From positions 186,001 to 250,000 of the forward strand of contig JANBVO010000014.1 in assembly GCA_030052745.1 (NCBI GenBank): 64,000 bases of DNA, written 5' to 3'. The notes under the pieces are model-generated. The model was not told the DNA's origin and made no database searches. It was given only the letters and a program-made list of their open reading frames with translations. How positions within the stretch are numbered: the first letter of the stretch is position 1; every line of letters starts with the position of its first letter. The translations under genes and the position numbers were made by a program. Below are positions 1-12,144 of this stretch, one piece after another. This stretch comes from Pleurostoma richardsiae (lineage: Eukaryota; Ascomycota; Sordariomycetes; Calosphaeriales; Pleurostomataceae).

Positions 1-974
1 GGTGGGGAAACAGTGTGGGATCGAATACAGATGACTCCAACTCAGTGCCGTGGCTAAAGGTTCCCACGGGTGGCCACTTTGGCAAGGGTCCCGGAGAGTT
101 CTGAGCTCCAAGGCTTCTTCCCTTCTACACCGATCACGGATACATCTTCAACAACCGGCGCGTCGCTGTGCCCACGAGGCAATTATGGGTTCCTGAACGG
201 CTCTGGTGGTATCTTGACGGTATATTTGCGACTGTGCCACATGTGTTGGTTAAGCCTCTAGACGTTCATTAAGGCCCCATGCAACATACAGAGCACAGTG
301 AATCCGCTCTTTATTGACAGAATATATCACTTTTATAAAGTTTGAAGAGGGGAGCCTGATGTGGTTCTCCCAAGGTTGCGCTTCACAGCACAGGCGGTGT
401 AGTATTGTTTCTGTCGGATACCGTAGAGACGGCCGTTCGAGGAGTAATGTGGCATGCAACGCCCCCTCAATTTTCAACTGCATCCTGCCAAGAAGCTCAC
501 ATGTGTACTGCCTCCTAGCTACAATGAGACACACTGCTCTACTGGGATGCACTACTTGGGAAATGAAACGAACAACTATCTATATAGCTTCCACCATTAC
601 CATACCGCCTTCTCATCGGTCTACGAGTTTAGCTGGTCATTATGTCCGATATTTAGTCGTGTTGCACCGAGAAACCCCAGCAAAAAACTTTGCGCGTCTC
701 GATGGGGGCCCAGAGTACGTGCCTACCTAATTCATACTTTTCTCTTTTAGATAGTCACATTCAACGAGAGCCAATGCACGCACTTAGGAATTGAGAACCG
801 AATAAGACCTTCAAGGCTATCATTGTTTTCTCATGTGGCTGTGATGTCGACCACGCGGCATGGTTCAGTGTTATAAAGGCATAAAATACACGAGAATATA
901 TACGCACAGATGTACACACAAACAAAAAACAAGATAGATGAACAGGACAATCCTCAACTACGGCGCTTGGTCAT
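1..974. other. Intergenic, no gene seen
   Basis: Short open frames occur on both strands, but none has a recognisable domain, a credible exon structure or a neighbour it could extend. The part next to the dioxygenase gene (about 850-974) is AT-rich and is probably its 3' flank. Confidence 0.5.
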
Positions 975-2147
975 TTAAGCAGTGCTCGTGGCAGCCGCGC
1001 TGCTCACAGAGCTGGCGGAGCTGCCAAAGCCACCACCGAGAGATGGGGAGTCGTCGTTGGCAACGCCACCATCGGCGTAATAGAAAGCAGCGGGAGTGAT
1101 ACTCTGGGTCTCGGTGGTGTTGATGCCAAAAGCAAGCCAGGCAAACAAGCCGTCGGACACGTCGTCGCCGAGAAGGGTGTACTCATGGAAGGGGTCAACG
1201 CCGTCCGTGGCAGTCTCCTCGCTTAAGATAGAGTCGTCGGCGTTGGTTGTGAGCACCTGAGTATTTGTGCTATAGGGATCAAGCACCTCAACTGCAGAGA
1301 TAAGGGTCTGATCGAAGAAGGCCTGGCCAACATGGCTTGCGGTAACTTCGTTGCCCAAGGTTCCGTTGGGGTAGATAGTGGCGTTGGTGTGAACCATCAG
1401 GTGAATGTGAGTGGCTCGAGAAGTGTAGTGGCCGGGGAAGATGGTCTCGAACTGCGTAACTCCATCGGAGTCTGTCGGCTGGATACCGCGCAGGAAAGTC
1501 TTGTCAATGTTGACCTCATCCGAGGAGTCACCGTTTCCAGAGGCGACGATGCCCGAGTAAACACCAGTCGCGTTGCAGTGCCACATTTCAAGGTAGACGT
1601 TGGGGACGGGTTCACAGGTGTCAACGTCAATGACCTGGTAATCAATGATAGTGTCGACACCTTCTTGGTCCTCTCGAACATCACGTCTGATGTACTCGCC
1701 GCCGACGTCTATATATCGCGGTCAGTATCGAAGCTCCGGGAAATATTACCAAGTAGGAACACATTACTTACAGTAAGGGCCTTGTGTGACGTCAGGGGTC
1801 AAGATACAGGAGTTGTTACCACTGAAGAGGGTCGCGGCATCGGTGTTCACAGTGTATCCGAGACCAGTTTCGTTGTGAGATGTAGCCAAAACGGTGTCGA
1901 GGTCACGTTTCTTCAAGCCGCGCTTGGCCCTGGCCTTCTCGAGCGCAGCAGTTCGGCGGGCGACATTGCGCTTGTCAACGCCGCGGGCCTTCAGCTTGGC
2001 GGCGCAGTGACTGAGATCAGCACGCTTCACGGAGCCGAGGAACTCGCGACGCTCAGCTATCTCTTGCGTCAGATCATGGCCGGGGTGTGCTAAGACGGAG
2101 CTCGTCAGAAGGGACAAGCCCGAGGCGACGATCTGGTTGAAGCGCAT
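975..2147 (-). CDS. Secreted intradiol ring-cleavage dioxygenase
   Basis: Two exons, 1772-2147 and 975-1708, encode 369 aa; the 63-bp intron has GTAAGT and TATATAG ends. Residues 1-20 form a signal peptide, followed by a basic linker region. The catalytic domain starts with GPYYVGGEYIRRDV across the splice junction, the usual entry motif of the family. Further on come a Tyr in TGVYSG and two His in a GHYTSRATHIH stretch, which match the 2-Tyr/2-His non-haem Fe(III) ligand set. The C-terminus is a Gly/Ser/Ala-rich tail, seen in secreted fungal members. The family cleaves catechol-type rings between the two hydroxyls to give muconates; secretion suggests it acts on plant- or lignin-derived catechols outside the cell. 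The exact substrate cannot be read from the sequence. Confidence 0.93.
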
Positions 2148-2312
2148 TGTTGTAATCCGGATAGACCAAAGGTCGAAAAGGCACAGAAGTGAGAATTGGA
2201 ATAGTAAAGCTCACGAAACTGAGAAAGAAGCCGAGAAGACAAAGAGAGATGATGAAGTCGCAGGATGCCGAGCTACCTGAGAATGGACGAGAGACCACAG
2301 GGCCTCACGAAG

Positions 2313-2319
2313 TTATATA
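2313..2319 (-). promoter_or_regulatory. TATA-like box of the dioxygenase gene
   Basis: TATATAA on the minus strand lies about 165 bp upstream of the dioxygenase ATG. It is AT-rich within a mixed-composition flank, so a chance match is possible. Confidence 0.35.
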
Positions 2320-3585
2320 TGCTTCATTTCACTGTACAAGTCACCGGTTTGCCAAGCCCCCTTACAGCGCCTGTCCCTTGACCTACCGATGAAGTGGGCC
2401 AACGGGTTCTTATTCCAGTGGCTCCCTTACGTGGACAACTCGCAAGTCGACCTTCGCCGCAAAGCACAGCCGCTTAAGCACCGCGTCAGTGGCCAGGAGG
2501 CGTTGAACATAGCTGCCAGGTATCGGTCATTGTGGCGCTTCTCTCCCAGGAGCGCGAGGCGCAAACGACGATCGTTTCATGCCGTTAGGGTTACCTTGCA
2601 TGTGCCGACAGCGCTTGGGACAACGGCGTCCGTGAGGGCCCACTTGAATCGACCGTTGCTCCCTTAGCTTCCGGGGAATTCGTCAGTTCCAACCTCGGGA
2701 TGACATGGATCTGCGAGATACCGGACGACGTCGGTTGCTCCGGGCATTTCGAGCCTCCGCGGCCCCCTTGGCCCCTTACAATAACGAAGCTCTCCATTGG
2801 CCTGTATCCTGTTTCCACTTATATCTGCCGGTGATCCAATGGAATGGAGCAGCCGCATGAAAAGTAAACAGTCGTCAGCCAATCATGGACCTCTGATTAA
2901 CTAGCCAAGCCAAAGCGACATGGTCAGGCTACAGCCGCCCCGAAGACCGCGTAAGCTATTCTTAAGCTTCCCCACGCCTCACCGCTAGCTTGACGTGGAC
3001 TGCCGAGCTGCGTGAAACAACCCAATGGCCAAGGGTCAATTTGAGATGGAGAAAAGATGATCGACACTCTAGGTGGGAATATTTCGAAACAGAGCATCCC
3101 CAGTCTCGGGATGTGGGCAGAAACTCGTCAGCGCTCCGCTGCCGACCCAACTCCCCTTGAAATTGCATCAAGCATTGCGTCAACCGTTGAGTCTTCCCTT
3201 TACGGAAATCTCCCGCTCCCGTTCCCGCCTCTTATTCCGTCATTTGCGACTAATGTCATCAGCAAGACTTTCGAGGCACAAGCTGCAGTCCTGAGACGGC
3301 GTTCCACGGCCGGATGTGTCGATGGACAAACACCACGGACCATGCTCAACCCATTTTCTTACCCTCTCAAGTCATTATTGCTCTAACCATGCACATAACC
3401 TGCCAAATGTTGGTTGCAAACAGCCAAAATCGAATGGTCGTCAAGCGTCATATATACCATTACTTCTTCGAAGGGACAGACACCAACGTCATAAGCGACG
3501 ATGTCTTCGAGCACAATCCAGGGCCTAGATGTGCTCCGATAGGTGAGTTGGACCACAGAAGTCCAGCCACAAGCCCTTAGGAAGC
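2320..3585. other. Intergenic spacer
   Basis: This is the promoter side of the dioxygenase gene plus unassigned sequence. Only short overlapping open frames of fewer than 110 codons are present, and none resembles a known family. Confidence 0.45.
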
Positions 3586-4083
3586 ATGGAAGCCAGAGCA
3601 TTCTACACAGCATTCGAGCAGCAGTTCTACCCTAGTTCTAGCGAGGTAGTTCCAATAAGTCCGACAGCTGCAGACATGTCACGACCTTCCAACACCAACA
3701 GGTAAGAAGTACCGCCCTCCTGGGATAGACAAGTGATAAATTTTCATAGCTGATCTAGACATTATTTAGAAATAGACCTCACAAGGCCTATCTTGCGGAG
3801 ACGAAGAAAAAAAGCTTACACCGGTTTACGGCATGATGACTGCCGAGAAATCACGATGCACTTCGAGATGATTACCCTCGATGACATCCGCAACGTCACT
3901 GCTTCCTACTTTTATTCTGTTTTAACAAGGCATATTCTTGTTGGCATGGCACGATATGAGTTAACCAAAGATACGGCCCATGCCATCGGTGTATATAACG
4001 TGCGATTGTATCCCCGCAGATCTAGTATACCTTCCTTTCTCCTCCATCATTGTCGTTGTCAGGAAGTTCTTCGTTTTCTCTAG
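3586..4083 (+). CDS. Possible two-exon hypothetical protein
   Basis: This is a weak model. An ATG at 3586 opens exon 1 (3586-3701), which ends in a strong donor (AG|GTAAGA). Joining to an acceptor at 3758 keeps the frame open through exon 2 (3759-4083) to a stop, giving 146-149 aa depending on the acceptor used. The predicted N-terminal half is polar; a basic run of Arg/Lys follows the junction. No domain is recognised, and the branch point is not convincing. It may be a small lineage-specific gene, a fragment of a longer gene, or chance. Confidence 0.28.
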
Positions 4084-4857
4084 AGAACATCTTGCTTAAC
4101 TTTTTCAATGGTCGGAATACTTTCTCCCTAGCCGTGCTAACATAGGAGGGAATAGGACTATGAGTACGGTGTCCAAGCCGTCTAGCTTCTTTCAGAATAC
4201 ATGTCGAGGGGCGAGCCAGGGATAATGGCTGCTCATTACCATATGCAATGTTGACAACTGGATGGATTGCTGAACGCAGGAGGTCGATGGTGCCGATCTC
4301 ATCGAGGACTACTCAAGACGTCGGAACTTAGGGGCCGGGAGTTTGTCTTGCACGAATAGAACCCAGCTCATTCAATCCTCACCGGCAATTGCGGCAATTG
4401 CGCGCCGGGAATGTGACCGATGATTGCGTCCTGAGATCGTCCACCAAGCAGAACCGCAGAATCTTCTCATGACAGCACAAACTGTCGCTAGGCCATTGTT
4501 CATCTTTCCGATGCAGTCAATGTTGTCTTGAGAGCACGGTTTGTCGTTAGAAGCTGACAGCAGCTTTTCGAGATATTCAACAACTGACTCTGAGAATTAG
4601 CATAAAAGCGAAGGATCCACAGTAACGTTACCGTGCTATCTTGACATTGTGTCTTATCGCACCATCCTGTGCCAACATCGCGCAGGGTGGAGCGGAGAGG
4701 GGAAAAGCGGATCTTCGACAGGCGATGGCGGGCATGGTTATCTCCCACGTCCCACGTATCGTGCCGCCGAATTCACAGTCTTAGGTTGCTATCGCCACTG
4801 TCTCTCCTCGTCGCGGTCACTCTCTTCGACAGAAGTAGACCATCCAACCACCCAACG
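4084..4857. other. Intergenic, esterase promoter side
   Basis: No gene is visible. The last 100 bp before the esterase ATG are rich in TCTC/CGTCGC pyrimidine stretches, as is common near fungal transcription starts. Confidence 0.45.
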
Positions 4858-5996
4858 ATGGCGTTTCTGTTCCGCACACTTCTGGCTGTCAGCGGTCTGG
4901 TGCAGGCCTCACAGGTCGTCCTCTTTCAGGGTCCTGCTAAGGGGAATGTCGCTTATACCCTCCCAACGGAGCGCACATTTCTCCTCAATGTCCCCGCGAC
5001 GTACTCTCACGGGACACCTTACCCTCTTGTTCTGTCCTTTCATGGAGGTTAGTTGCCGCCGTAGCTAGGTTATCACTTTGAGTCCGTACTGAAGTCTTCT
5101 GCTCTGATCAGCTGGCGGGTTCAGCGAGAAGCAGCAGCGCGTCACGGAGCTCTCCGATCCATCGCTGAGCATCGACGGGAAGCCTTTTCTCACAGCGTAT
5201 GCTCAGGGCGTGAACAATACGGACTGGAACATGACACACATATGGAAGGGAGCCCCCTATGAAAACAAAACAGTAGATGATGTGAGTACACCTCGGTCTA
5301 CCCATGTTGTCTCGGGTCTCGAAGCCTCCGGCGCGAATTGGGGCAAGCCTGGTTCCCTGAGCCCTATCGCTGTCAGCCTTCCCTTTTACTGACCCCTAGA
5401 TAAAGATTGCTTATGTCTATGACATCATCTCCACCATATCCTCGACCTACACGGTAGACAAGTCCCGCATCTACGCGTGCGGCAAGTCTAACGGTGGCGG
5501 CTTTACCGCCCTACTAGCGTGCCGGCCCGACACCTCTGCTATCTTCGCAGCCTTCGCGCCCGTCTCGCCCGCCCTGTATCAAGGCACTTACTCCTTCTAC
5601 AACTGCTCGCCCTCACGGCCCGCACCTATCCTGCACTCCCACGGCGTCGAGGACCGCATCACCGAGTTCCTGGGCCGCACGCCCCTGGGCGGCTCCTTCG
5701 GCCCGGAGCCGGACTCCCGGTTGTGGCGGCGGCAGTGGGCGGAGCGCAACGGGTGCGTCGGGAGGTGGCCGGGAGAGTGGCCGGAGCCAGATGTGACGGA
5801 GGTGCACCCGGGAGCCTGGGAGGAGGTGTGGGACTGCCCGAGGGCCGAGGTCAGGGGCCTGACGGTGGAGGGGCTGGGCCACGCGTGGCCGTCGACTCTG
5901 GGGCTGGACCTGGCGGGGCGCCCGAATCAGACGGCCAATTTCAACTTCACTACCCAGCATCTCATCCCCTTCTTCTCAAGACACAAGCTGGAGTGA
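4858..5996 (+). CDS. Secreted feruloyl esterase-type (CE1-like, PHB-depolymerase superfamily) enzyme
   Basis: Three exons (4858-5047, 5112-5281, 5400-5996) encode 318 aa. A hydrophobic signal peptide covers roughly residues 1-18. HGAGGF, completed across the first junction, is the oxyanion-hole loop of this alpha/beta-hydrolase family. Ser150 sits in GKSNGG, the nucleophile elbow; Asp205 (VED) and His281 (GHAWPST) are the natural catalytic partners. Such enzymes release ferulic and related hydroxycinnamic acids, or acetate, from arabinoxylan outside the cell. The neighbouring secreted intradiol dioxygenase fits a shared role in using plant-wall aromatics. An acetylxylan esterase or polyhydroxybutyrate depolymerase role cannot be excluded from sequence alone. 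Confidence 0.9.
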
Positions 5997-7512
5997 GGCC
6001 GTGGAGTCCGCCTGTATCAGGAGCCGTTTATCGCCCCTTTGAGCAGTATATTGCACCAAGCCACCAACCCTTGTGAAGACTCTCCGATGACCTGCTTCTA
6101 TACAGACCAACCGGAATAGATTACTCTCCAATAAAGGATATATTACTTGGGCGGTGATAATGCGGGACTGACTGTAACATTGTTAGCAGCATTGAGGATT
6201 AATCAACGCTTGCATAGGTTTCCAAGACTCCTTATAAATGATTAACTTCAACATCTACTCTTTAACAAGACCTATAGACCTTAACAGTTGATCAGAATTT
6301 ATTATCGACAGATTGATAATAATGGTCCTTTGAAATCATTCTCGGCGACTCCCGTCATCGTTCCAATGATAAGTAAAATAAGGGCAGGATAAGGTACCTT
6401 TACCCATCCGCGCCTTGGACTATGGGCCATCACTATTCTATCGAGGCGAATTCATACCTATCCACGGAGGAAGCCATTACCGAATCGCCCGGAAATAGGT
6501 TCGAGACAAGGGAAGACACTGGGTGAACTCAGCCATTGTAAAGTTCGAGGCTACCAACGCAACTAATCTTCGGTTCCACGGTTTCCAAGAGTCAGTGGCG
6601 ACCTGTCATCCTCTTCTCCGGCAGATACAAGAAAATATTTCTCAGAAAGAAGCGTCCTCAAACCATGGAATAGGTTCGGCATGGGCGCACCACGTTCCCT
6701 GAATCCAGCTATTCCAGGAATGCTGCAATGCCGCCATCCCAATGGTCCAACTCGCGAAGTTCAGGATCCTGCCCGCGCTATCTGTAGGATGCAACCATTC
6801 ATCTACTCTCCGCACCGCTGCCGGCGCTAGACAGACTGAGTGGCTGAAGTACAGAATCCCAAAATCACAGATGGTCGGCCATGGATGTGCCTTCGTCGCC
6901 GATCTATCCTTCTTCCTTCCAGATAGCGCAGACTACCTCTCATCTACAATGAGGATGCCAGATTTGCAAGTCGAGTTTTGCATTCCACGAGAATGGGGGT
7001 TGAGCACAACCAATAAATCAGCGTTACATTTGAGTGCATGGTCGACAGAGCGTCACACCCAGTTCCTTCATCATTGGCCCCATTTAGTTGGTCCGTTCAA
7101 CTGATGGGGTTCTGTCCTACTATGTATGCTTCCCAATAGGCCCATTTTTAATCAAGATCAGGTCGTGCCGCAAAGCAGGCCGATATGTCAGCACAGTCGG
7201 TATTGAAGTGGCCGTGAGGTCCTCCAGGCATCTGGTTGGGTATCCATGCTGCCTGCGGGAGGCCGACCATCACACCCTGCTAGGTCTTGATTCGATTGGG
7301 TGACATCATGCAGCATTAGAAGACACCAACTGAGAACTCCCCCAAGACCAGCAAGACCATCACCTTCAAATTGCATCTGCATCACCGGGAACTTCCCCCT
7401 TCATTTTCGCGGATCTTCCTTTCCTTGTTTAACTCAGTCTACTCAGCATAAGGCGACAATCCACTGTTTTGGACGCGAGACAAGTCTACAAGTGTTTATA
7501 CCGTATGTCAGA
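5997..7512. other. Gene-poor spacer with an AT-rich patch
   Basis: About 1.5 kb without a supportable gene. Roughly 6120-6330 is markedly AT-rich and TA-rich compared with the flanks. A single 120-codon open frame at 6742-7104 has an ATG but no domain, so it is not called. Confidence 0.45.
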
Positions 7513-9172
7513 ATGGGTAAACAGAGCAAGGTTCCTCGGCTGGACAAATACGATGCTCTCATCCGCAGGCTATTCGAGATCCTGATCCTTTCTGACATTA
7601 TAAAGAAGGTCCACGAGTCGCACTCAATTGCTAATCATGACCTTTCCACCGTAACTGGTGCCCGAAGGAGGTTTCTCAAGAACCTGGCATACATTTGCGA
7701 CTATACTAAAGGAGGGCCAAGTACTTCGACTGTAGCGGTCGAGGAACGTAGCGATTGCTGCGTCCTTTGGGTATCCTCGAACGAGGGTGTTGGCTCGAAA
7801 GTCGTCAGCTTCCTTGAGTCCGTTTTGTCTCGTCTTTGTGACATTTCCAGGTCCTCGGAGAATTCGGCTGCTGAGCATGAAGCAGCCCTAGTGGAGCAAT
7901 GTGCCTCTTTTGCTTCAAAAAGAATCTCGAAGGAATGGAAATCTCTTACTAGGTCGGCTAAAAAGTGCCTAAGCCTTCTCAACGACAGCACTTGTAAAGG
8001 TATGCCAGGAATAGATGTCCCTCAACACTCAAACATGGCACAAGGCTGTGAAAGTGGAGCTAAGATGGTCGTGGTCTAGATAACAGTCTTCGTGCTTGGC
8101 TAGAGGGCTTCGACATCGGTGCTGAGCAATCGCCCTTGACGATCTGCAACAAGGCTTACGAGGCTCGGGACGCCGAATGTAAGCGCACAATGGAACAACT
8201 CAGTCGACAATCCGATGACGGAGAAGTCAAGAACGAGATAGCCCAAGCTTTCAAACTGGTCAACCACTTTGTCGGGCGACTCGCTCTTCGCGTCCGAGCG
8301 GTGAAGTACCTCATTGAGGACGCAAGTCGCCTCCAGAAACTTCTGAATAGCAGTCGTCTCCGTGTGGAGCCGGTGCCGATGCCTCGCTGCGTGGATGTCC
8401 CTGCCGCGGACTTGCACACTGACATAAAAGGTATTCTCAGGCGGCTGATGAGTCAAGGAGACACGGATTACGACACTCTGTGCAGTTATCTTATTGCAAT
8501 GGACGAGACATGTGGGCTCAGCAACAAGATTTTGTCCAGACATGCTGGCGGAGACAGACCCCTCAAGCCGCGTGTGCATTCCGAAGTTCAAATGGTAGAC
8601 CATTTCCATACGAAAGGATTGCGATTTCGAGACGACGACCCGTATATTGCTAGTAGCAAGCCAGCCTGTCTCTGCTGCAGACTATACATGGAACATCACC
8701 CTATCAGATTCGCCCGCCCCGACTCTCACAATAAAGTCCATCCCAACTGGGCCCCGGCGCTCCTTCCCGATGGCGTCAAGAACCCCAGATGGGTCGAGCA
8801 TCGAAAGATCCTCACAGCTATGATTCACGGTATTTCCCCGCCCGTCTTGCGACAGATTCGTACTCTACAAGTTTCACGGTCTTATCAAGCAGACTCATTA
8901 ACTCAGATCACACAATCTGAGGACGACAGCTTTGCTCGTCTGTTATCTGATGACGACGAGGATTCGGAGACAGGCCAGTGGGACGTGAATGACTGTAAGG
9001 CACCCATTGTTGCGAGCGCTCTTACATCTGATTGACCATGCAAGCAGATGGGCTCTCGGATCTCGATTTTGATACTACGGCAGATGGTTGGCTACAGACC
9101 ACATATGATGGCGAGCTGCGTTCACAAAATGGGGATTCCGATGTTGAGGGAGGTGCGAGATTGGAGGATTGA
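7513..9172 (+). CDS. OTT_1508-like deaminase (fungal nucleic-acid-deaminase superfamily)
   Basis: Three exons (7513-7999, 8080-8994, 9048-9172) encode 508 aa. The N-terminal half is helical and unassigned. The C-terminal domain carries His329-Ser-Glu331 in HSEVQM and, after SKPAC, the cysteines Cys359-Leu-Cys-Cys362. These are the H-x-E and C-x2-C zinc/catalytic motifs of the deaminase fold, in the arrangement of the fungal OTT_1508-like family. The last exon adds an acidic tail; if its intron were retained, the protein would stop at 9035. Members are predicted to deaminate bases in nucleic acids or free nucleotides, but fungal substrates are unknown. The gene ends 226 bp from the convergent C2H2 zinc-finger gene. 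Start choice: the ATG at 7513 is the first downstream of a stretch without domain signal. Confidence 0.85.
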
Positions 9173-9397
9173 AAACCGATGTCGACTCCGCTGCCGGACG
9201 TGACTAAGAGCCTGTCCCAATAAGACGAGTGTCCCTGCCACTTTGTGTACGCGCAACATTTTGGGCGTACAGTCCCGAAGGAGGACGATTACATACACGA
9301 CAACGATGCCTGTGTCTGGCTGCCTCAAATGAAGGGGTTTAAATTGTTATCGAGGATCACCTGATGAATGAGTGTATGCAGCGCCTATGAAAGTTGA

Positions 9398-10405
9398 CTA
9401 CGAATGACCGTCTGTTCGTCCTCCATGTTGATCCCTGCAGTGTCTATAAAGATTGTATTGTCGTGTGAACGTCTCCGGGCACAACTGGCAAGCAACACGC
9501 GTTCTATCATCACGAGGTTGATGACATTTCAAGTGTTTCCTCATGTAGGTGGCCTCAGCCATCTGCACAGAACACAACGCGCAGACAACTGGCTTGATGT
9601 GAGTCTTGAGGTGCTTTCTGTTTGAAGAAGACCGTAAGTAATATCCTGAGCCTTACATCATGGTCCGGACTTACCGTGCAGCAGTTCGGCCATCGGATGA
9701 TGCATCGCAATCTGGCCACCTGCAACGAAGGGTGTTGTTGTCTGTCTCAGTCGTCCACTCATCCAAATCTGGCATTGGATTTTCGTAGTAAAAGTTTTGC
9801 GAAGTTGTGTCGGGCGTGGTGCCGGCAGTGCTTGAAGATTGCGAAAAAGATTGATCGCTTGTGGGTGCGGGATGAGTCGTACCAACCCCCATGCTTGTTG
9901 ACTCGAGATTCAGGCCGCTAGTTTCATCAAATGTAGTCTCAACACTGTTCTGGAGAGTTCTCTAGAGAGTATCCGAGCCGTGAGTTCTACAAGACGAGAA
10001 TTCGGGACTGAATTGCGCGTCAACAGTGATTTGGGGTTGCCGATAGGTGTCTAAAGCGAGTGAATCCTGGTCTGCCGAAGCATCGGCATGCGAAAGGGTG
10101 GTCTCAAATGAGATTCCCGAGATTTGACGACTGTCGCTGGTGGCTCGACCATCTAAAATGTCACACCCCGGTGTCATATCACATTGTGATATGTAAGGGG
10201 CACCGCTCTGCGGCGGTGTAAGCTGCCCCTGACCAGGCCATGGGTCGTCAATATTCGAACTTGAGGGAGGACAATCATCAGAAGGAACGTCGGATTGGTA
10301 ATTGTGCCAGGAGATGGCCTCGTCAAAGTCTGGGACAATTTCATTATCAGACACGGTCGAGCCTGTATGCAAAATGCTTACACTCGCTGGTATAAACTTG
10401 ATCAT
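9398..10405 (-). CDS. C2H2 zinc-finger protein, possibly interrupted
   Basis: The 3' exon (9398-9617) joins, across a 57-bp GTAAGT...CAG intron, to an upstream coding region starting at the ATG at 10405. Together they read three consecutive fingers: C-x4-C-x12-H-x3-H (completed across the junction), C-x2-C-x12-H-x3-H and C-x2-C-x12-H-x4-H, then a short Gly/Arg tail. The N-terminal region is Ser/Asp/Pro-rich and looks disordered, as in many fungal C2H2 regulators. One in-frame TAG (9962-9964, codon 148) interrupts it. It could be removed by a 63-nt phase-0 intron (10024 down to 9962) with a weak GTTGAC donor, giving 295 aa; otherwise the gene is broken or starts downstream. The target is unknown. 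Confidence 0.72.
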
Positions 10406-12144
10406 CCATTCTTGGGAAAGGACTCGGAGGTCCTTTCCTGCGGAAATTTCGCTACAGTGCCCCTCTATGCACAACCTTTTTCTTGAGAGTCATATAAGTT
10501 AAAAGAGGCTGTTTGAAACCACAGTTTCTGCGAGCCCCCCGAGCGTCGTGGCTGTACTTTATACCTCCAAACGAGCCATCACATTACTTGGGAAATGGCA
10601 TTCGGGCCCAAGGGAAGGCACACCATCAAGGCAAGATACTAGGCGCTGATTCCATGCAGCTTTGGATCAATCGTACGTCTAGCTTCGTATCTTGCTTGAC
10701 AAGTGTCCAATCAGTCCTCATAGCTGAGTCTGCTTCCAGTCTGACGCCAATTCTGCGAGAGGCCGACTAAATATGGACCACACCGCCAGACAACACATTA
10801 AGGTCATGGAAGCAAATGGATGCCAAATCTGCACGAATATGCATCCCATCAACCTCACGTCGCTGGTATTGGGTCACTCTTGACCTGACTACATCCTGCT
10901 TTCCATCGCTCGATGTGATGCAGCCGCCACACTTTCACTACCTATCCAGTGAGCGTGGGTTCTTGGCTCTTACATGTCCCTCGATCTCAAGAGTCTGTCC
11001 AGTCAGAGCCTCTAGAGATCTCCCAAGAAAGCAGATCATGTTTTCGTTACTAGATAGACCTGAACGTATTGACTGGGGCAAGCCGCCAGTGCTAAGCCAA
11101 ATAGACAACACCTACGCGCCAAGATAGTCAACCTATTTTGGTGGACCAGCCCATATCGGTCGACTACATGAACGTGGTTTGTCTTTGTCAGATATCGCTG
11201 CCCAGGCTCAGACGGGAGCGTTTTTGCGGGCCATTTTCGGCTGGGCTGAAGCCGCCGGAGTCTCCTGATTCTGGCTGACGTCGATAACACCTACAACATA
11301 ATAGTAGCGGAGTACAATGGCAACAGCGCTGTCATTCCGACCGGGAAGCTTGTGTACACTTGAGCCCTGTTAGAGGAATGTCTGGATTTGCCTGTAATCG
11401 CTATTGTCGGGACGGTGCAGCAAAACTAGCGAAAGACACTTGTAGATTGGCAGCGACCCGCTCCATGATGGGATGGGTGCTGGCCAGGCCGGGCCAGGCC
11501 AGGCTTAGTCAATCACTTACTCTATCTTGAAGAGCATTGGGCCCCTAACTTAACATCAATGCAGAGCAGATGACGCGAAACGACGCGTAATTCGTACTTA
11601 ATCATGACCGTCAGCTTGGTGCACTTGAAGCGGTGAAGGGTTGCCAAATCTTTCCGTGTCTGCAGCCATGGCCCATGGGTGATACCAACCCTCCTGTATA
11701 CGAATATGTTCGTTTGCGCTCATAGAATTTCAAGGCTGGTCGAAGATTCCCCGACCACTCTTCATAGTTTCTGACTCACAGGTTCGGAAAATTGGATGCG
11801 AAATACCCCGTCATCTACTACTAATTAGCCTCTACCGTACGCCAGAGTTCTACGCCTAAGAGTCAATTCATCTTAGGTATTGAAGTCCGATTCCTATCAT
11901 GGTCGTCGGGGAAGCCTAATGTGAAGGTTCATTCGGTAGACTAGATATATGAAACCATTGACATAGGGTTATGCACCCGACGTCACTTGCTTATACCATT
12001 TATCCTTGCAAACTCATCTTTGTCAAACTACAAGTGTGGAACAACGGGGGAAGGGAATTATGGACATTTCGTCATGCAAGATGTACTGTACAGGACTTTA
12101 GAAGAGTACCTACATACAATGTTGTCCTTCTACGATCTGCGTAC

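Noticed and set aside
1332-2093. 253-codon plus-strand open frame
   Set aside because: Antisense to the dioxygenase, and it crosses that gene's intron.
6742-7104. 120-codon plus-strand open frame with ATG
   Set aside because: No domain, no exon extension and no promoter evidence; length is within chance for this composition.
11460-11520. GGCCAGGCC-type short repeats
   Set aside because: Only a few copies in a short GC-rich stretch; no larger repeat structure.
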